In this document: piece by piece, positions 51,781 through 56,347 of the stretch
How positions within the stretch are numbered: the first letter of the stretch is position 1
Layout of the letters: each line of letters starts with the position of its first letter
From: Phoronis australis
Lineage: Eukaryota; Phoronida; Phoronidae
DNA: 56,347 bases
Assembly: GCA_002633005.1 (NCBI GenBank)
Contig: NMRA01000360.1
Location: 5,507-61,853, forward strand
Direction of reading: 5' to 3'
Notes under the pieces: model-generated
Told to the model about the DNA's origin: nothing
Database searches by the model: none
Seen by the model: the letters and a program-made list of their open reading frames with translations, nothing else
Position numbers and translations under genes: made by a program

Positions 51781-54516
51781 TTGTGTACATGCGTGAGAGG
51801 TTGTTTTATAGTTGAAATTGCTTCCTGAAAAATGGCTGACACCAAAAGCGACAGAGACGATTTGATAAGAGTTTACTTTGATTTGGGATTGATATGTAAT
51901 TACATCCCTCATGTATTAACTGTTTACAATGGTAGTGTCAATAGAAGCATTTGAAAAGAATTCTTAAAGTCCTGGTCTCACACGTTGTTAACCCTTATTA
52001 CATGGTTAGAGGATGTTATAAGGATCCAAGAAGTACCTACCCCATAACTAATACACGATCCGTACTCGAAAAAAGTTTAAATGAACGCGCCACTCACGAT
52101 TCGCACCCGAAGAACCACCGCCATCTTGAACTTGCCGCGAACCCGGAAGTACAATTCATTCAGGAACTAGCCTGCAAACGGGGATAAAATAATGGACACC
52201 GCGCCTTAATTTTAATAAAATCAAAATACGCACAATTTTATCGAATTTGCTGAAGAAATGTGCGCTCGCTCAAACGAGGTTTATTTATAGACTATTAGAA
52301 ATTGGGTACTTCTGGCGAACTGTGCAAAGTTGTTTTCTTTCAACAGAGATTTTCCCAGATTTTGCTTGGTGCAGCTTAAAAAAATGGGGGCTGGAATTTT
52401 TGTGAATGTCTATCTTTTACTATAAGATTCACTGGGTATGTTCAAAGTTATGAATTGCAGACACTAAATTTTGGTACCTCCTGTCTTCTAGAGGAATATC
52501 GTCTCGTTTTCTACTTTTTTCGGAGTTCGTGCTTCTCTGACTGAGGCAGACCTTTTTCCAATTCTCCAATAGGGGGCTCGTTCGAGCACATAAGTATAAG
52601 TCAATACAAAATGTTATCATTTTTTATTCATTAAGCCAAATGATTCAACCTTTTAACATAATAAGTAACTCAAAATGCACAATACTTTACAACATTTAGT
52701 ATTACAAACACTAATCAACAGCAAAAGTTTCCACGATATGAAAGTGGACATACATGTAACTATTACCATGGAGACCGAATAGTGTTTCCTTACACCAGAA
52801 TTCGACAAGCATGATTAAAAAAATATGAAGTTGCAAGGAACAAGAATTAGAGGCTTGAAGCTTCACAATCCAACATAGCTTATTTCTCAAATTAAGATTA
52901 TTCATATTGATGTCTTGATAACCTGAATTAAGAAGCAATAAGTTACAAAACATGACTTGAAAGCAATTGAGACTTAAAATTTAGGAAAATATGAATCATT
53001 TTGTGACACCTAATCAAGATTTGAACAGCAGTTGAAAGTCAAACAAAAAACCATTTCAAAATTATTTCAACTATTTTTTTAGCTTTGTGTAATATCGCCT
53101 GAATGGGAAATTGACAGTAAAATAATTCGAATTATCTCATATTTTTGCACAAAAACACACACGAAAATTAAAGAAAGTTCCATTTTTGTAGCAACGTTTT
53201 TCAGAATGTATCAACGTTAAATCTTCACAAATTACAAAGTAACAGGTTGAATATGCCTTCCAGTTCAGCAAAAGTCGCCATGTTGTCGGTGCCGCCAGAA
53301 ATGAGACGAGGTCCAACGGGAATTGTGAGCACATTTATCACTTAATGAGTAACAACTGGGAGGGTGAAATTTGGTGAACACTGTTGAATCGTGCAGAATA
53401 GTAAGTAAAGACATGTCTCACTAAATTTCACCGTAAATTGTAGGCGAAAACAATTTGCACAAAGTTTTAAGCTCGTAACTTATGCCGCTGTCCTCCAATA
53501 TGGCCGACGCTATCCAAACAAAGTGACCCAAATTTCGCCACAAAAATTGCAATAACTTTACAGTGCTTGCCCCGATTTTGATACTTTTTCGATTTTTACT
53601 GAGTAAAGTGCACTACCTTTCCGATGATAGCAAAGCACTTTTTCAAAACAAGAAAAAAATCAAAACGGAAAAAATTGGTTCGACTCATATTGGTTCCTAG
53701 GTTCGACCGCCCAACGTAAGGAACTAAACACCAGTGCTATTTTAACATAATAAGTACGCGTAACATTCTAAAAAAATTCAACGACCACTAACTACAAACT
53801 ATAAAGAAACTACACACACAACTGATAAAACAAAATAATGAAAACCTTTCGAGCAAGCGATAGCACGTTCAGTTACAAGGAAAAAATGGCGGCGTTCAGG
53901 ACAAGTTCCTGAACTGATGAGCCGGAAATGTGGGTACGGAAATAACCGATGACGGCCGGTAATTATACGCTCACAGAGAAGGGTCAAATACTGTTAAAAA
54001 TCGCTTTTGGAAAGACAGGCGAAAAGAATATAAAGAAAGGGTGTCGAAAATAAGAATTTATGTAGTAAGTATTTTCGGATACTGGAACCACATGGGCAGT
54101 TTGAGACCACGACTTTAAGTCTTTCGGGCTATCTCGGAGACGTGATCTCTCTAGCATCACCGACGTCGTTAACTTTGTTGAAATCAGTTTGGCGGATTTG
54201 GCCGGTAACATGGGTATTCATGGATGACGTATGACGACGAAATGTGATAAAATACACGCAACAGCAAGTGTGTGTTATTTTGCGCGCATTAGATCCTGAA
54301 GGTGTTGACTTACGAAGAGCGATAAAACTTACTAGGCGATCGTATATTTCAATGGTGCTTCATCGAATTACGATGTGTCTCAACTGCTACGCCACTAGTA
54401 ATAATCCTAGAGTCATTCGAGGTTAATATGTACACGCAGTATGGTGGAACCCCGTGTTAGTGAGATGCAGCAATGGGACAAAGAATAAATTGATCAGGAA
54501 ATTAAGTATGGAAGCG

Positions 54517-54780
54517 TAAAGATGACACAACACCTCACAAGCAACACAACACAATACAAACTTCACAACACCCTACGTAGTTCACAACACCCTCCCCCAC
54601 AATGACTACAACACTCTAAAACTCTCCACAACATCCTCCCCAACCGCTACAACACCTCAGAATCCACACAACACGTCCGACATGTAGGCCTATCTCAAAA
54701 CACTTTCCCCAGATTGTGACCAACACTACCCCTACAGGATACACAACACTGCGAAATCCACAACGCAACGGAAACAGATG
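54517..54780. repeat. CACAACAC-rich low-complexity tract
   Basis: About fifteen copies of cacaacac or acaacac in an A/C-rich strand with almost no G, irregularly spaced. Confidence 0.8.
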
Positions 54781-55789
54781 TCGCTGACGTTAATTTCTAT
54801 CTCAACAGGTGTCATTACGAGGATCACTGCAAAACTCGATCAAAAGTCAGTCCAGCAGACAACAGGAAATTCATGGTGCAAACTCTCGCGTGCAGTCCCG
54901 AGAAACCTTGGGGTGGCAAGCTAACATTAAAATGTCTGGATCATGCGCCAGAGTTGGCAGTCCTAGAGCTATATGGTTTAAGTACTTGTAGGGAGTGGCT
55001 TTCCCTTCGATGACAAAGCGTCGCACTGTAATTGAGTTCTTGAGCTCTTTGGGGCTAAAAAATATGTTTCCCACCTGTGTGTCACGTTAATACAAAAACT
55101 TATGTTACGAAATAACTTTTTCAATGGTCAGTGAGTATAGGTTTTAAATCATATCAATCAATTCAATACCTGTCAATGATTATACGTTCCTATGTTTAAA
55201 AAAAATCTACAAGCAGGAATTTGCCGACTAATTGCAAGCCTACATTTACTCAGTTTGGTTTGGATTAGTATAAATTGAAATCTATAGTATGAAGTTAACG
55301 TCATACTGAGTCTAAGGTGAAACCTTTGCACTCAAACCTAAACTGGAAAATTAACCAACCGCATGACACATTTAGGGTAAATTTACAAATTTGTTTGGGT
55401 AAATTTCGAATCTGAATTAAAATGCTACTCAAAACCATTTTTGAGTATAAAATGAGACTTGGGATCGCCAACTTAAACCATGACAAAATGCACGCGCTAA
55501 TTGTTCCCTCCTGTAAACATATTCTGCTGTCTGTGCTCAACATTTTCGCGTTATTTTAACAAATTTTTGCTAGGTGAGGCGATGTGTTTGTGGTAGATGC
55601 GACAACACCGCGTTCCACGCTGTGCTACTTTTTTGTCTTTCCACATGAGAAGGCCTTTCTCCAGGAACTTTGTGAGTATGAGACAAGTCAGTCACATACG
55701 TCATACTTGCAAGTTCCTAGGTTTGCAACGACCACAAGTGAGCAAGTACAAACATACTGGTAACATGGGTTTCAACAGTTACAGTAAAT

Positions 55790-56347
55790 GTTTTTGTCGG
55801 TAGCTTCAATTTTAGAATATGGAATTTGGGGAAACTCTCAGTACTCCAAATGCGAAATGATCAGAACGAGAACGCTACGTATATTTTTAGGGGTCCACAA
55901 GAACGCTGCCAACGCATTACTTTATGGCGACTCGAGATGGCCAAATTCACACTACAAACAACATGAAAATATACTAAGGCTCTGGAATCGTTTAGTTCAA
56001 ACGCATGAAAGCAGAACTGCAAAAAGTCTTTTTATGGGACCTTAAACATTGGAACTACTGCAATTGGAAAAATGTGATTTTTTAGAAAATTCCAGAAACA
56101 AACAAATTGTGTCTTTCGAAAGCTTCAAGGCATTCAGGTTCCAGTTAGAAGAGTTAAACTGGTTAAAAATAATCATTGAGAAACCAAAGCTGTGCTTATA
56201 CAGATCGGTTTAGAATGACTGTTGTATTTATATCTGCCGGTGTCTCAGAGGTCCGTCATAGCTCGATTGAGAGCAGGTGTTTTACCATTAGAGGTTGAGG
56301 TGGGGCGGTACCTCGGAATTCCTGTGAATGAACGGATTTGACGTGTT
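55790..56347 (+). mobile_element. Non-LTR retrotransposon, 3' end of ORF2 (runs off window)
   Basis: ASILEYGIWG, RTLRIFLGVHKNAANALLYG and NILRLWNRLVQTHESR are the characteristic segment after the reverse transcriptase. After frameshifts, RSVIARLRAGVLPLEVEVGR follows near 56250. 5'-truncated and frameshifted, so inactive. The exact clade is not resolved. Confidence 0.7.

Larger units (their letters stand above)
50501..55789. other. Gene-poor region right of gene C
   Basis: AT-rich with only short unrecognised ORFs on both strands. It holds tandem repeats at 51501-51588 and 51640-51780 and a CACAACAC-rich tract at 54517-54780. GCCATCTTGAA and CCGGAAGT near 52.12-52.15 kb look like YY1 and ETS sites, without an adjacent gene. 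Confidence 0.5.

Noticed and set aside
53984-54211. 75-residue minus-strand ORF with a CRE-like ACGTCAT upstream
   Set aside because: Weak start context and no continuation exon found.
54871-55074. 67-residue minus-strand ORF (IALGLPTLAHDPDILMLACH)
   Set aside because: Looks somewhat protein-like but has no recognised family and no supporting exons.
1-56347. CRISPR arrays, operons, bacterial signals, tRNA or rRNA genes
   Set aside because: Eukaryotic nuclear sequence; no regularly spaced palindromic repeats, and no tRNA box B of convincing form was seen.

Overview
The window is eukaryotic nuclear DNA from an animal. Genes are split by GT-AG introns, the codon use is metazoan, and the dispersed repeats are typical of invertebrates. 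Two recognisable genes, MED13 and SELENON, sit tail to tail. The species cannot be read from the sequence; a marine invertebrate (hemichordate, lancelet or lophotrochozoan-like) fits the proteins and repeats, but this is inference.

Layout. 1-3370 is repeat-rich sequence, most likely a MED13 intron. 3371-25829 (+) holds the 3' 22 coding exons of MED13, the Mediator kinase-module scaffold; its first ~220 codons lie upstream of the window. Its 3' UTR probably runs to about 28.3 kb. 28.7-30.2 kb is a ~745 bp direct duplication joined at a single N, probably an assembly seam, carrying a small MITE. 32273-37886 (-) is a complete nine-exon SELENON gene (selenoprotein N, 474 residues) with an intact EF-hand, a transmembrane anchor and an in-frame TGA in the Ser-Cys-Sec-Gly redox motif. 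One of its introns is GC-AG.

38.9-50.5 kb is the most unusual part. It is a cluster of three paralogous genes (A and B on +, C on -), each with four coding exons, a signal peptide, one stand-alone EMI-like cysteine module with eight aligned cysteines, and a short helical tail. The exon phases (2, 2, 1) are identical in all three. They appear to encode small secreted cysteine-rich proteins of 150-170 residues; I do not know this stand-alone architecture as a named family. Gene A is head to head with SELENON.

Mobile DNA includes a decayed Penelope-like GIY-YIG fragment with a hammerhead-ribozyme-like core just downstream (42.85-43.33 kb), a large palindrome with decayed hammerhead-like arms (36.14-36.37 kb), two ~150 bp MITEs with matching 5 bp target duplications, a repeat array in a MED13 intron (5.6-8.2 kb), and the 3' end of a non-LTR retrotransposon running off the right edge. 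From 50.5 to 55.8 kb I see no gene, only minisatellites and low-complexity DNA.
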